Below are positions 39,001 to 48,460 of a DNA stretch of 64,000 nucleotides, piece after piece. The position numbers and the translations under genes were made by a program. Source of the DNA: Chitinibacter bivalviorum (GTDB taxonomy: Bacteria; Pseudomonadota; Gammaproteobacteria; Burkholderiales; Chitinibacteraceae); NCBI RefSeq assembly GCF_013403565.1, contig NZ_CP058627.1:930001-994000 (forward strand), written 5' to 3'. Each line of letters starts with the position of its first letter. Within the stretch, counting starts at the first letter, position 1. The notes beneath the pieces are model-generated. The model ran no database searches, was not told the DNA's origin, and was given only the letters and a program-made list of their open reading frames with translations.

Positions 39001-40390
39001 ACGTTCATTACAGCGTCAATTATTGTTATGGACCGTCCTGCCCCTGCTGGTCTTATGGCTAGCAGGGGCAGGTATCATTTATGCGGTTTCATTGCATTAT
39101 GCGAGCGAAAATAATGATGCTCATTTATCCCGCCTGGCAGATACTTTAGCGGCGCAAGTCATCAAAGCGGCTCGTCATGAAAGTGCTTCCACGGCTGAGT
39201 CGATTAATGCAGCAGCGCAACTCTTGCTAAAGTCGGGCCCAGAAGGGCAGTTGCACTATGCCATTCAGTTTGGCGACAGAAAATCAGTCATCGGCTCAGC
39301 AATTGCGCCGTTCAAAACAACACCTTCTGATCAAAACCGACAAATTTTTAGTGATATTTCACTCGAAAATCGTCCATATCGCTTGCTTTCGGCCTATTAC
39401 GCAGCAAATCACGCCGAAAATCAGCCTGAAGTGATTGTCGAAGTGGCAAAAGACCTAAGTGCCCAAACGGCAACGCTAAATCAGTATATGTTGCGTATGG
39501 CCTTGCCCCTGGTTGCAATGATGCTTTTGATCAGCGTGATTATCTGGTTCGGGGTAAAAAGCAGCTTAAAACCGCTCGTCTTGCTCAAACAAATGGTGGA
39601 AACTCGCCAAGCGCAAGATTTATCGCCTTTGGTGCTTGAAAACGCGCCTGAAGAGCTCAATGCTCTGTCAGATGCGCTAAACCAATTGCTTGCTAGCACC
39701 GAAGGCAGTGTCAATCGTCAGCGCCGATTTATTGCCGACGCGGCGCATCAGTTGCGAACGCCGCTGGCTGGGCTCAAGTCGCAAACTGAATTGGCGATGC
39801 GTGAAAGCAATCCTGAAGGCTTGCGGGATCGGCTCAATATGGTGCACACCAGCGCCACACGCAGTATTCACCTAGTTAACCAGTTATTGACGCTGGCTCG
39901 TTCAGAGCCCGGCAGTCCAAATGGTATTCCCAAGGTTAAAATGGATCTGGCTCGCCTGATTCGTGACCTTACCGGTGAATTAGTACCCCGAGCTTTGGCC
40001 GCCCGAATTGATTTGGGTTGTGACTGCCTGGTGCAGGAAGCTTGGATTGATGGAAATTCGGCCTTGTTACGCGAGTTATTTATTAATCTGGTGGAAAATG
40101 CGATTAAGTATATCCCACGTGATGGCAGTGTTACGGTGCGTTTGACCGAAACGGCTACGCAGTATGTGGTTGACGTTGAGGATAACGGGCCTGGGATACC
40201 AGATGCGGACAAGCAACGGGTGTTCGAGCGCTTTTTCCGTCGTGAGCAAACCGGCAACGGCTGTGGTTTAGGGATGGCGATTGTACGAGAAATCGTTGAA
40301 CGCCATAGTGGTACGGTTGAATTGCTAGATGCTGAACCAAATGGTTTGATTGTGCACGTGGTATTGCCTAAAAATCTATTTATTGCTTAA
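38987..40390 (+). CDS. Sensor histidine kinase, TctE/QseC-like
   Basis: 467 residues from the ATG at 38987, overlapping the regulator gene by 14 bp. First membrane helix at about 12-36 and a second at about 163-182 flank a periplasmic domain of about 120 residues. Cytoplasmic HAMP-like linker, then H-box FIADAAHQLRTPLAG, N-box NLVENAIKYIP and G-boxes VEDNGPGIP and GNGCGLGMAIV. Pairs with the preceding regulator. The TctE class senses tricarboxylates in Salmonella, but no transporter gene is adjacent here, so the ligand is open. Confidence 0.9.
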   Translation: MQVTKRSLQRQLLLWTVLPLLVLWLAGAGIIYAVSLHYASENNDAHLSRLADTLAAQVIKAARHESASTAESINAAAQLLLKSGPEGQLHYAIQFGDRKSVIGSAIAPFKTTPSDQNRQIFSDISLENRPYRLLSAYYAANHAENQPEVIVEVAKDLSAQTATLNQYMLRMALPLVAMMLLISVIIWFGVKSSLKPLVLLKQMVETRQAQDLSPLVLENAPEELNALSDALNQLLASTEGSVNRQRRFIADAAHQLRTPLAGLKSQTELAMRESNPEGLRDRLNMVHTSATRSIHLVNQLLTLARSEPGSPNGIPKVKMDLARLIRDLTGELVPRALAARIDLGCDCLVQEAWIDGNSALLRELFINLVENAIKYIPRDGSVTVRLTETATQYVVDVEDNGPGIPDADKQRVFERFFRREQTGNGCGLGMAIVREIVERHSGTVELLDAEPNGLIVHVVLPKNLFIA

Positions 40391-40400
40391 CGTTTAGGTG

Positions 40401-40418
40401 TATACCCAGGTGGGTATA
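40401..40418. repeat. 18-bp palindrome TATACCCA-GG-TGGGTATA
   Basis: Inverted repeat with 8-bp arms after the sensor kinase stop and before its terminator. It has the same hexamer as the GGGTAT elements but in the reversed order (ATACCC first). Confidence 0.4.
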
Positions 40419-40421
40419 AAC

Positions 40422-40450
40422 AAAAAGCCATCCGAGCGGATGGCTTTTTT
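40422..40450. terminator. Bidirectional terminator between the sensor kinase and trhP
   Basis: AAAAAGCCATCCG / CGGATGGCTTTTTT stem with a 2-nt loop; ends both convergent genes. Confidence 0.9.
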
Positions 40451-40471
40451 ATTGGCTAAAACCAATTGATT

Positions 40472-41830
40472 TTAGAACAAACGTGCTAGTAAAGCGTTGC
40501 TGTATTTTGCATCAAGTGGAATGTGTACTTGAATACCGTTGCCCGGCGCAACAGAAATATCCTTGCCGTGCTTGTCACGCAATTGCGTTAATGTCACTTC
40601 GATATTGCCACTTGGGTGGATGACTTCAAGGGTGTCGCCAATCGAGAATTTGTTTTTAACCTCGATTTTGGCCCAACCATCAGCCACCTCAATGATCTCG
40701 CCGACAAACTGGCTACGTTTCGCTTTAGAGTGCCCATCCAAGTAGTTTTGCGCTTCGTGTGTGTAGTGACGCTGATAGAAACCATCGGTATAGCCGCGAT
40801 TGGCAAGCCCATCCAGATCGGCAAGCAAGGCTGGATTGAATGGGCGGCCAGCGACAGCATCGTCAATGGCCTGGCGATAAACCTGTGCCGTTCGCGCCAC
40901 GTAATACAGTGACTTGGTACGACCTTCAATTTTCAGAGAGTCAACGCCAATTTTGACGAGGCGCTCAATGTGTTGAACTGCGCGCAGGTCCTTGCTATTC
41001 ATGATGTAGGTGCCATGCTCGTCTTCGATGATCGGCATCAGTTCACCCGGGCGATTGGCTTCTTCAATCAGATAAGTTTTGTCGGCGAGAGGATGCCGCT
41101 CTGCGCCGCCACAGGCTGCGAAATTTTGATTCGCTTCGTTCATGGCATTTTGGAAGTCAAACTGAATGACCTGTGATTTCGGTTGTACATCACCCGCATC
41201 ATCTTCTTCGGTATCATGCGTTTTATAATCCCAACGGCACGCATTGGTGCAGGTGCCTTGATTGGGGTCACGATGATTGAAGTAGCCAGATAATAGACAG
41301 CGACCAGAATAGGCAATGCACAATGCGCCATGCACGAACACTTCCAGCTCCATGTCTGGGCAGAGTTGACGAATTTCTTCGACTTCATCCAGGCTCAGTT
41401 CGCGTGACAAAATAACGCGCTGCAAGCCCAGAGCTTTCCAGAATTTAATCGCCGCATAATTGACGGTATTGGCTTGAACTGAGAGATGAATAACCTGCTC
41501 AGGCCATTTTTCGCGCACCATCATGATTAGGCCTGGGTCGGCCATAATTAGTGCATCTGGCTTCATTGCGATTACCGGCTCCATATCCGCCAAGTAGGTT
41601 TTAACTTTGGCGTTATGCGGCAGGATGTTGCTGGCAACAAAAAATTGCTTACCACGCGCATGGGCTTCTTCGATGCCGATGCCAATTTGTTCTAGTTTGA
41701 ACTCATTGTTGCGTGCACGTAGGCTGTAGCGCGGTTGACCGGCATACACTGCGTCAGCGCCAAAATCATAGGCGGCGCGCATTTTGTCCAAAGTACCGGC
41801 GGGCAGTAATAATTCTGGTGCTTTAAGCAT
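40472..41830 (-). CDS. trhP: tRNA 5-hydroxyuridine-34 synthase TrhP (U32 peptidase family, YegQ)
   Basis: 452 residues. It matches YegQ/TrhP along its whole length: ELLLPAGTLDKMRAAYDFGADAVYAGQPRYSLRARNNEF, QANTVNY, the U32 signature EVFVHGALCIAYSGRCLLSGY and GTCTNACRWDY, then SLKIEGRTKS and the C-terminal domain. TrhP with an iron-sulfur cluster (Cys in this signature) hydroxylates U34 of tRNA with prephenate rather than oxygen, the first step to cmo5U/mcmo5U. A perfect FNR site lies in its upstream region. Terminated by the stem at 40422. Confidence 0.92.
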   Translation of the reverse strand: MLKAPELLLPAGTLDKMRAAYDFGADAVYAGQPRYSLRARNNEFKLEQIGIGIEEAHARGKQFFVASNILPHNAKVKTYLADMEPVIAMKPDALIMADPGLIMMVREKWPEQVIHLSVQANTVNYAAIKFWKALGLQRVILSRELSLDEVEEIRQLCPDMELEVFVHGALCIAYSGRCLLSGYFNHRDPNQGTCTNACRWDYKTHDTEEDDAGDVQPKSQVIQFDFQNAMNEANQNFAACGGAERHPLADKTYLIEEANRPGELMPIIEDEHGTYIMNSKDLRAVQHIERLVKIGVDSLKIEGRTKSLYYVARTAQVYRQAIDDAVAGRPFNPALLADLDGLANRGYTDGFYQRHYTHEAQNYLDGHSKAKRSQFVGEIIEVADGWAKIEVKNKFSIGDTLEVIHPSGNIEVTLTQLRDKHGKDISVAPGNGIQVHIPLDAKYSNALLARLF

Positions 41831-41842
41831 GTTGCTGTATTC

Positions 41843-41877
41843 CCAAATAAAAAACCCCGCCCTAAATGGCGAGGTTG
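41843..41877 (-). terminator. Terminator-like hairpin inside the trhP leader
   Basis: On the minus strand AACCTCGCC-atttag-GGCGGGGTT (one mismatch) is followed by TTTTATTT, ending about 15 bp before the trhP ATG at 41830. An intrinsic terminator between promoter and gene suggests attenuation of trhP; the alternative is a short terminated RNA read from the FNR region. Confidence 0.6.
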
Positions 41878-41930
41878 TAATTACCGCAATTTTATCGACC
41901 CCGCATGCGGAGGTGGATCGAAAGGAGGGT

Positions 41931-41952
41931 AAATTTGATTTAGATCAAATTT
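41931..41952. promoter_or_regulatory. FNR/Anr box, perfect palindrome
   Basis: Core TTGATTTAGATCAA (41935-41948) matches TTGAT-N4-ATCAA at all ten positions, and the symmetry extends to 9-bp arms (AAATTTGAT / ATCAAATTT). It lies 100 bp from both divergent starts. On the minus strand a TAAAAT at 41889-41894 would place the box at about -60; on the plus strand a TTTAGT at 41972-41977 would place it at about -41.5 for the deacetylase gene. Confidence 0.8.
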
Positions 41953-42062
41953 GCGTGGCGGACTTTGCTTGTTTAGTCAGCTGCAATACAATTTGTTTAA
42001 TATTTACAAGCCCATACCCGTGTAATTGATTACGATAAGGCCTCATCACTGAGGTGTTAACT

Positions 42063-42863
42063 ATGTCCTACTGCAAAATGCTCGCCACTACTTTTTTGCT
42101 ATTCAGTGTGTCGCTTGTTTCAGCGGCTACGCCACAAACCGTTCGTACTCCTTTTGTCGAAAACTGGGGTCAAGTGCCCTTGGCAACACTGGAGCGACAG
42201 GCAAAAACATTCGAAGGCACTTACTATCTGGAAGGCCTAGGAAATAGCAAGGTCGTGGCTTTAACTTATGATGATGGCCCAAGTAAAGACACGCCAGCTC
42301 TGCTCGATGTTTTAAAGAAAAACAATGTCAAAGCGACTTTCTTCTGGTTGGGTAGCAATATCGAAAAGCACCCAGACATCGCCAAGCGCGCTTTGGCCGA
42401 AGGGCATACCCTAGGTAACCATAGCTACAATCACCCCAATTTATCTGATCTACAAGGAGATACCTGGTGGACAGATCAACTGGCAAAGACCCAAGATGTC
42501 TACCGCAAAGTATTGGGGGTGCAGCCTAAGTTGATGCGTCCTCCGTATGGTTTTTTGCGTGATGCTCAGATTGAGGCGCTTAAAGCGCATGAAATGAAAG
42601 CTATTTTATGGTCGGTTGATACTGCTGATTGGTATCACACCCACACGATCAAGAACGACCTTGAAGCAAGTCAGAAAATCGCCGGCATCGTCAATCAGTA
42701 TGTCCATCCTGAAGCAATCATCCTCATGCACGATGCGGGCGGCCGCGGTCGAGTGCCGACGTTGATGGCGACGGAATTATTTATTGGGCAACTTAAAAGC
42801 CAAGGCTATGGCTTTGTGACGGTTGATCAGTTAATCAAAACCGATGTGGCAAAAGCTCAATAG
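42063..42863 (+). CDS. Secreted polysaccharide deacetylase (NodB domain)
   Basis: 266 residues from the ATG at 42063, with GAGG upstream. Signal peptide to about residue 21 (LATTFLLFSVSLVSAAT), no lipobox. NodB/CE4 motifs are clear: ALTYDDGPSKDTPALL (metal Asp), GHTLGNHSYNHPNL (HxxxHP), RPPYGF, and LWSVDTADW. Such enzymes remove acetyl groups from chitin, peptidoglycan or similar polymers in the periplasm or outside. Its stop overlaps the convergent Nudix gene stop by 7 bp. Confidence 0.9.
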   Translation: MSYCKMLATTFLLFSVSLVSAATPQTVRTPFVENWGQVPLATLERQAKTFEGTYYLEGLGNSKVVALTYDDGPSKDTPALLDVLKKNNVKATFFWLGSNIEKHPDIAKRALAEGHTLGNHSYNHPNLSDLQGDTWWTDQLAKTQDVYRKVLGVQPKLMRPPYGFLRDAQIEALKAHEMKAILWSVDTADWYHTHTIKNDLEASQKIAGIVNQYVHPEAIILMHDAGGRGRVPTLMATELFIGQLKSQGYGFVTVDQLIKTDVAKAQ

Positions 42864-43645
42864 CCTTGTTTTTGTAACAGTTTTGCCGTGACCAGCCCCG
42901 CGTCCCAAGTCATGCTTGGGAGTAGGGTAATCACAGCTTGAATTGATGTGCGCTGAAAACCTGCTACTTCACCATCGGTATTAAACGGAACAACGGTGTC
43001 GGGTAGCAGTAGATCGTAGCAATACAAAACTTCATCGTGCGTGCCGTCGATCTCATTGCGTTGCGTGCGCAACTCTCCGCAAAAAACGGCTTGTTTTGCC
43101 AACTCTGCGTGTATGCCAGCTTCTTCGGCGAGCTCTCGCACTACGCAATCAAATTCACTTTCTTGGTAGGGTATACCGCCAGCGGCTAGGTTATCTAATC
43201 TGTTGGGGTCGATACCCTTAGTGCTTGCGCGTTTGCCTAGCCATAAACTGCCGTCGGTACAGATGCCGTTGATGTGCACGGCCTTACTGCACAAACCAAA
43301 GCGCCGAAAAGCGCCGCGTTCGAGGGTGAAAAGCGTGATCTCGGTATTCAGTTCGCCATTGGCATGAAATGGGTGTACGGCATAGCGCTCGTTACGCCAA
43401 GCTTTGATGAAGCCCTGCGTGCGTAAATACATCGCTGCCGCATCCATTTGAGCTTGAATCTCGGATGCGGCTATCCTTAGCTCAATTTGTTGCGCTGAAG
43501 ATTGAAAGTGGGCGCTAAAGCTTTGCAGTAGTTGGGCAACTTTAGGCTCGATCCAACCTAGCGGGATGTCATTAATACTAAAGCGCAGCAGCCCGTCAGT
43601 AGAAAATAGCGGTTGGCTATCTAGGTAAGATGTGATGGCATTCAT
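42857..43645 (-). CDS. Nudix hydrolase with N-terminal DUF4743 domain
   Basis: 262 residues from the ATG at 43645 (MNAITSYLDSQPLFSTDG), which gives the common length for this family; the upstream frame overlaps the divergent fumarase promoter. DUF4743 covers about 1-120 and the Nudix domain follows with a complete box, G-x5-E-x7-REL-x-EE-x-GI (GGIPYQESEFDCVVRELAEEAGI region). The same two-domain proteins in plants and yeast act on damaged thiamine diphosphate derivatives; that is the best guess here. Confidence 0.85.
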   Translation of the reverse strand: MNAITSYLDSQPLFSTDGLLRFSINDIPLGWIEPKVAQLLQSFSAHFQSSAQQIELRIAASEIQAQMDAAAMYLRTQGFIKAWRNERYAVHPFHANGELNTEITLFTLERGAFRRFGLCSKAVHINGICTDGSLWLGKRASTKGIDPNRLDNLAAGGIPYQESEFDCVVRELAEEAGIHAELAKQAVFCGELRTQRNEIDGTHDEVLYCYDLLLPDTVVPFNTDGEVAGFQRTSIQAVITLLPSMTWDAGLVTAKLLQKQGY

Positions 43646-43698
43646 GGCAACGATTCGATTGGAAAACGTAGAAAGTATCAGTAGTTCTGGCATTTTTG

Positions 43699-43706
43699 CT
43701 ACAATC
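43699..43706 (+). promoter_or_regulatory. Extended -10 promoter of the fumarase gene
   Basis: TGCTACAAT at 43698-43706 matches the TGnTAtAAT extended -10; transcription would begin near 43713, 23 bp before the ATG at 43736. Confidence 0.5.
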
Positions 43707-43735
43707 GCGCGGAACACACCCACGGAGTCGACACA

Positions 43736-45256
43736 ATGAGCAAGATCCGCCAAGACGATCTGATCAGCAGTATTGCAGACAGCCTGCAATATATCAGCTA
43801 CTACCATCCAAAAGATTATATTCAAGCGCTGGGCAAGGCCTATGAGCTGGAAGAAAGCCCTGCAGCCAAAGACGCGATTGCACAAATTCTAACCAATAGT
43901 CGGATGTGCGCCGAAGGTCATCGCCCAATTTGCCAAGATACCGGCATCGTCACGGTGTTCGTGCGCGTGGGTATGGATGTGCAGTGGGAAGGTGCGACGA
44001 TGTCGGTGAGCGACATGATCAACGAAGGTGTACGTCGTGCGTACTTGCACCCCGATAATAAACTGCGCGCCTCCATTCTGATGGACCCAGCGGGTGGCCG
44101 TAAAAACACCAAAGACAATACGCCTGCGGTGATTCATTACGAAATCGTGCCAGGCTGTACGGTGGATATCGATATCGCGGCCAAAGGCGGCGGCTCGGAA
44201 AACAAAACGAAATTCGTCATGCTCAACCCATCTGACTCAATCGTGGATTGGGTGCTGAAAACTGTGCCATTGATGGGTGCGGGCTGGTGTCCTCCAGGTA
44301 TGCTCGGCATCGGTATTGGCGGCACCGCTGAAAAAGCGATGGTCATGGCCAAAGAAGCGTTGATGGAAGAGATCGATATTCACGAATTAATCGCGCGCGG
44401 CCCGCAAAGTCGCGTGGAAGAACTGCGTATTGAGCTGTACGAAAAAGTAAATGCACTCGGTATTGGCGCACAGGGTTTGGGCGGCTTGGCAACTGTTCTC
44501 GACGTAAAAATCAAAGACTACCCAACGCATGCGGCCAGCTTGCCAGTGGCGATGATTCCAAATTGTGCAGCAACACGCCACGTGCATTTCACGCTAGATG
44601 GCTCTGGCCCTGCCGAGCTGGAAGTACCAAAGCTGGAAGATTGGCCAGATGTAACGTGGACGCCATCGGCAGCCGCGACGCGTGTTGATCTGAATAATGT
44701 CACGCGTGAAGAAGTGGCGAGCTGGCAGCCAGGCCAAACATTATTGCTCAATGGCAAAATGTTGACTGGTCGCGATGCTGCGCACAAGCGGATGGTTGAG
44801 ATGCTCAATAAGGGTGAGCAATTGCCGGTTGATTTTACTGGTCGCTTTATTTACTACGTTGGCCCAGTTGACCCAGTACGTGAAGAAGTCGTTGGCCCAG
44901 CCGGCCCAACCACCGCGACGCGGATGGATAAATTTACCGATCAAGTGCTCGAGCAAACAGGTCTGCTGGGCATGATTGGCAAAGCTGAGCGCGGCCCTGC
45001 AGCTTGCGAGTCGATCAAAAAACACAAATCGGTGTATTTGATGGCCGTAGGTGGCGCTGCCTACTTGGTTTCTAAGGCCATTAAAGCCAGTCGAGTGGTG
45101 GGGTTTGCTGATTTGGGTATGGAAGCCATTTACGAATTTGATGTGGTTGATATGCCAGTCACGGTGGCGGTTGATTCAAACGGCACTTCTGTTCATGCGA
45201 CGGCGCCAAAAGAGTGGCAGACTCGCATTGGTAAAATTCCGGTCGCATCTGTGTAA
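43736..45256 (+). CDS. fumA: Class I fumarate hydratase (4Fe-4S)
   Basis: 506 residues; interconverts fumarate and malate in the TCA cycle. Class I layout: N-terminal cluster domain (MCAEGHRPICQDTG and PGCTVDIDI, with GWCPPG as third Cys) and C-terminal swivel domain from LLNGKMLTGRDAAHKRM. Oxygen-sensitive iron-sulfur type, like FumA/FumB rather than FumC. ACGGAG precedes the ATG. Ends at a strong terminator. Single-gene unit divergent from the Nudix gene. Confidence 0.95.
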   Translation: MSKIRQDDLISSIADSLQYISYYHPKDYIQALGKAYELEESPAAKDAIAQILTNSRMCAEGHRPICQDTGIVTVFVRVGMDVQWEGATMSVSDMINEGVRRAYLHPDNKLRASILMDPAGGRKNTKDNTPAVIHYEIVPGCTVDIDIAAKGGGSENKTKFVMLNPSDSIVDWVLKTVPLMGAGWCPPGMLGIGIGGTAEKAMVMAKEALMEEIDIHELIARGPQSRVEELRIELYEKVNALGIGAQGLGGLATVLDVKIKDYPTHAASLPVAMIPNCAATRHVHFTLDGSGPAELEVPKLEDWPDVTWTPSAAATRVDLNNVTREEVASWQPGQTLLLNGKMLTGRDAAHKRMVEMLNKGEQLPVDFTGRFIYYVGPVDPVREEVVGPAGPTTATRMDKFTDQVLEQTGLLGMIGKAERGPAACESIKKHKSVYLMAVGGAAYLVSKAIKASRVVGFADLGMEAIYEFDVVDMPVTVAVDSNGTSVHATAPKEWQTRIGKIPVASV

Positions 45257-45277
45257 TTGATTTGGGCTTAAATAGAG

Positions 45278-45303
45278 CGCCACCCTATGGGTGGCGTTTT
45301 TTT
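45278..45303 (+). terminator. Terminator of the fumarase gene
   Basis: CGCCACCC-tat-GGGTGGCG, perfect 8-bp stem, then seven T. Confidence 0.92.
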
Positions 45304-45356
45304 GCGATCAAATCTTGGCTAAGTCATTCTATTTAATCAATAAAAGCGCGGTCGGA

Positions 45357-45385
45357 TTGCCAATAAATGTATATTCTGTGATAAT
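45357..45385 (+). promoter_or_regulatory. Candidate sigma-70 promoter of the Rieske gene
   Basis: TTGCCA (45357-45362) and GATAAT (45380-45385) with a 17-bp spacer and TG before the -10. The start would be near 45392, leaving a leader of about 130 nt before the ATG at 45522. Confidence 0.55.
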
Positions 45386-45521
45386 CATCGGCTTTTTTCG
45401 GGTCGGCCAAACTGATTAAGTTTGCTGGCGTTACTCATTGTTTGATGGCTTGCCCACCCATCGCTGTGCTGTAAGTTGGCGCACAAAGTGGCAAGACCTT
45501 CTAGCCCAGGGGGTATTGGAC

Positions 45522-46661
45522 ATGTCCAATCTGGCTACAGCTGCTGCCGCAATAAATGACATGGGTCAGCTGGATTTAACTACACCACTACCAGTTGGCG
45601 CTTATTTTGATGAGCAACTCTATCAACTGGAGCTGCAGCACTTATTCGCCAAAGGGCCGCGCTATATCGGCCACGAGTTAATGGTTCCCAATGAAGGCGA
45701 TTACCATGTGCTCGAAGGCGATAATGGCGCTCGCTACCTAAAACGCACCGATCAGGGCGTTAAAGTTTTTTCTAATGTGTGTCGTCACCGCCAGGCCAGC
45801 ATGCTGACCGGACGTGGCAATGCTACGCACACGGTTTGTCCTTTACATCGCTGGACCTATGATCAGCATGGGCAACTCAAAGGTGCGCCGCATTTTCCAG
45901 TTAACCCTTGTTTGCATCTGCCTGAAACCGAGTTAAAAAATTGGAATGGCCTGCTATTTGAAGATAATGGCCATGATATTGAGGGCGACTTGAAAAATCT
46001 CGGCGTCAAAGCCGATCTCGATTTTTCAAAGTATGTACTGCACAGCGTTCACATTGACGAATATGAGGGCAACTGGAAGACCTTTATCGAGGTTTACTTG
46101 GAGGACTATCATGTCGTTCCATTTCACCCCGGTTTGGGCAAATTCGTAGAGTGCAACGAGCTCAATTGGGAGTTTGGCGACTGGTATTCGGTGCAAACGG
46201 TTGGGGTGCACAATGCTTTAGCGCGACCCGGTTCGAAAACGTATGAGGAATGGTCCAATCAGGTAAAGCGCTACGATCACGGTAAAATCCCAAAATATGG
46301 CGCGATCTGGTTAACCTACTATCCGAATATCACTGTTGAATGGTATCCGCATACTTTGGTGATCTCTACCATTATTCCGACCGGGCCTCGCAGCTATAAG
46401 AATGTGGTGGAATTTTATTACCCTGAAGATATTGCTTATTTTGAGCCCGATTTTGTGGCTGCAGAACAGGCGGCGTATGCCGAAACAGCCGTTGAAGACG
46501 TTGAAATCATCAACCGAATGGAGGCAGGGCGCATTGCTCTGCACAAGGCCGGACGCAATGAAGTTGGTCCTTATCAAAGCCCAATGGAGGACGGCATGAG
46601 GCATTTTCATCAGTTCCTGCGCCGCGAGTTGGGCGACGCCATTGAGCGACTTGAAAAGTAG
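45522..46661 (+). CDS. Rieske non-haem iron oxygenase, alpha-subunit type
   Basis: 379 residues from the ATG at 45522, chosen because AGGGGG precedes it. Rieske 2Fe-2S motif CRHRQASML...CPLHRWTYD (CxH-x-CxxH) at about 90-120, then the catalytic domain with the mononuclear iron site near YLEDYHVVPFHPGL (two His) and a C-terminal acidic ligand. No ferredoxin or reductase gene is adjacent, so it must use a shared partner. Closest in look to alpha subunits of choline/aromatic-type oxygenases; the substrate cannot be named. Confidence 0.85.
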   Translation: MSNLATAAAAINDMGQLDLTTPLPVGAYFDEQLYQLELQHLFAKGPRYIGHELMVPNEGDYHVLEGDNGARYLKRTDQGVKVFSNVCRHRQASMLTGRGNATHTVCPLHRWTYDQHGQLKGAPHFPVNPCLHLPETELKNWNGLLFEDNGHDIEGDLKNLGVKADLDFSKYVLHSVHIDEYEGNWKTFIEVYLEDYHVVPFHPGLGKFVECNELNWEFGDWYSVQTVGVHNALARPGSKTYEEWSNQVKRYDHGKIPKYGAIWLTYYPNITVEWYPHTLVISTIIPTGPRSYKNVVEFYYPEDIAYFEPDFVAAEQAAYAETAVEDVEIINRMEAGRIALHKAGRNEVGPYQSPMEDGMRHFHQFLRRELGDAIERLEK

Positions 46662-46665
46662 TTTT

Positions 46666-46694
46666 GAAAAAAGGCAGCAAACGCTGCCTTTTTT
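46666..46694. terminator. Terminator of the Rieske gene
   Basis: AAAAAAGGCAGC-AAAC-GCTGCCTTTTTT, perfect arms. Confidence 0.92.
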
Positions 46695-46763
46695 GTTTGC
46701 GGGGTATGTCTTTGCGAGTCAATTCAAATCGAGTTTTAGAATAAATACAGCAATGGGGTATTA

Positions 46764-47648
46764 ATGTTTTCGTGGATTGAACGTTGCAAACAGTCAGGGC
46801 CGTTCTGGATGGTGATGGCAGGCTTTATGTTTGCGATCATGGGGGTGTTTGTTAAATTAGGCAGCGAAGTTTTTTCAACGGCCGAGTTGGTTTTTTACCG
46901 CTGCGCTGCCGGATTAATCGGTATCGGCGTGATTGTGCTATCGCAAGGAAAATCTTTGCTCGTAGATAGAGCCAGCCTCAAGCTGCACCTCTCTCGTAGT
47001 GTTTCCGGTTTTGTGGCCTTGATGCTGTACTTCTATGCCATCAGCCATTTGCCGCTCGCAACTGCCGTGACCCTCAATTACACCTCGCCGATCTTTTTTG
47101 TCCTTGTTCTTACTTTTGCGCGCAAACAATGGCCGAGGCGAGGGCAAATTTTTAGCGTGCTACTTGGATTTATTGGCGTGGTAATTTTACTTCGCCCAAC
47201 GATCTCTAGCGAACAATGGCTAGCCGGTCTATTGGGTTTGGGTTCGGGCATGTTGGCCAGTATTGCTTATTACAATGTCAGTGAATTGGGGAAGGTCGGG
47301 GAGCCTGAGTGGCGAACAGTTTTTTACTTTTCCTTGGTATCAACAATCGGGGCAGGGGCTTGGATGCTACTACAAAGTACGCCACTGCATTGGCCGGATT
47401 TTCAAGGCTGGATGGTCGTAGTTTGCATGGGTGTGGCAGCGACCTTGGCTCAGTTGAGCATGACCCGAGCTTATCGCAAAGGTCGCTCGCTGGTGGTCGT
47501 TAGCTTGGCCTACCTCACGGTTTTATTTTCAACGCTGTTCTCGTGGGTGATTTGGCGAGATCAAATTTCATTGTTCTCGCTCGTGGGAATGCTATTAATT
47601 GCATTGGCTGGCATTTGGGCTGGTGCTACACGACTGCAACGTAGTTGA
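46764..47648 (+). CDS. EamA/DMT-superfamily transporter
   Basis: 294 residues with ten predicted membrane helices in two EamA repeats (about 14-140 and 150-290). Motifs such as [28 protein letters not shown] and GVVILLRP are typical of drug/metabolite exporters of this family. Substrate unknown. Precedes surE by 56 bp to its chosen start and may be co-transcribed with it. Confidence 0.88.
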   Translation: MFSWIERCKQSGPFWMVMAGFMFAIMGVFVKLGSEVFSTAELVFYRCAAGLIGIGVIVLSQGKSLLVDRASLKLHLSRSVSGFVALMLYFYAISHLPLATAVTLNYTSPIFFVLVLTFARKQWPRRGQIFSVLLGFIGVVILLRPTISSEQWLAGLLGLGSGMLASIAYYNVSELGKVGEPEWRTVFYFSLVSTIGAGAWMLLQSTPLHWPDFQGWMVVVCMGVAATLAQLSMTRAYRKGRSLVVVSLAYLTVLFSTLFSWVIWRDQISLFSLVGMLLIALAGIWAGATRLQRS

Positions 47649-47704
47649 GAAGCATATTTGCCGTGACTTCGGTTCAAGTTAGAATGGTCGGATCGGAGAA
47701 AAAA

Positions 47705-48460
47705 ATGCGCTTTTTGATTAGTAATGATGATGGTTACTTTGCACCCGGCATCGCAGCCTTGGCGATGGCCTTGGGTGAAGAGGGTGATGCATTGGTGTGT
47801 GCTCCCGAGCGGGATCGCAGTGGTGCAAGCAACTCGTTGACCTTGGATCGACCGCTTCAAGTTCGAACCTCGCCATCTGGTTTTCATTACGTCAATGGCA
47901 CGCCCACCGACTGCGTGCACCTAGCTGCTACGGGATTGATGGAAACGCCACCTGATATGGTTGTTTCGGGCATTAATCATGGCGCTAACATGGGCGACGA
48001 TACGATCTACTCTGGCACAGTGGCCGCCGCAACTGAAGGTTTTTTGCTGGGCATACCCTCGATTGCCATCTCACTTGCTTCGCGCAATCCTACTCATTTT
48101 GAAACCGCTGCGCGTGTCGCTCGAGAATTGGTGCAACGTTTTAAGCGTGAACCTTTTCGTGGTGCCGTGCTATTGAATGTGAACGTGCCCGACCTGCCTT
48201 ATCACGAACTGAAAGGCTTTGCGGTAACGCGGCTGGGCCGGCGGCATAAGTCGGCTTCGGTGATTCGTAGTGCAAACCCTCGTGGCGATACAATTTGGTG
48301 GGTTGGACCTATCGGTGAAATTGCAGATGCTAGCGAAGGTACTGATTTTGATGCTATTGAGCGAGGCTTTGTGTCAATTACACCGCTCTCGGTCGATCTG
48401 ACCGCCTATCCGCAGTTGGAATTTGTTCAGTCGTGGATGGAGTTGCAAAATGCTGAGTAG
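47705..48460 (+). CDS. surE: 5'/3'-nucleotidase SurE
   Basis: 251 residues from the ATG at 47705, with GGAG just upstream; the longer frame starts inside the EamA gene. Divalent-metal motifs [37 protein letters not shown] and [19 protein letters not shown] are complete. It removes phosphate from nucleoside monophosphates and helps survival in stationary phase. First gene of the conserved surE-pcm-nlpD-rpoS order. Confidence 0.95.
   Translation: MRFLISNDDGYFAPGIAALAMALGEEGDALVCAPERDRSGASNSLTLDRPLQVRTSPSGFHYVNGTPTDCVHLAATGLMETPPDMVVSGINHGANMGDDTIYSGTVAAATEGFLLGIPSIAISLASRNPTHFETAARVARELVQRFKREPFRGAVLLNVNVPDLPYHELKGFAVTRLGRRHKSASVIRSANPRGDTIWWVGPIGEIADASEGTDFDAIERGFVSITPLSVDLTAYPQLEFVQSWMELQNAE

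Noticed and set aside
45445..45474. Ten-codon upstream frame in the Rieske leader
   Set aside because: No ribosome site and no regulatory codon run, so not reported as a leader peptide.
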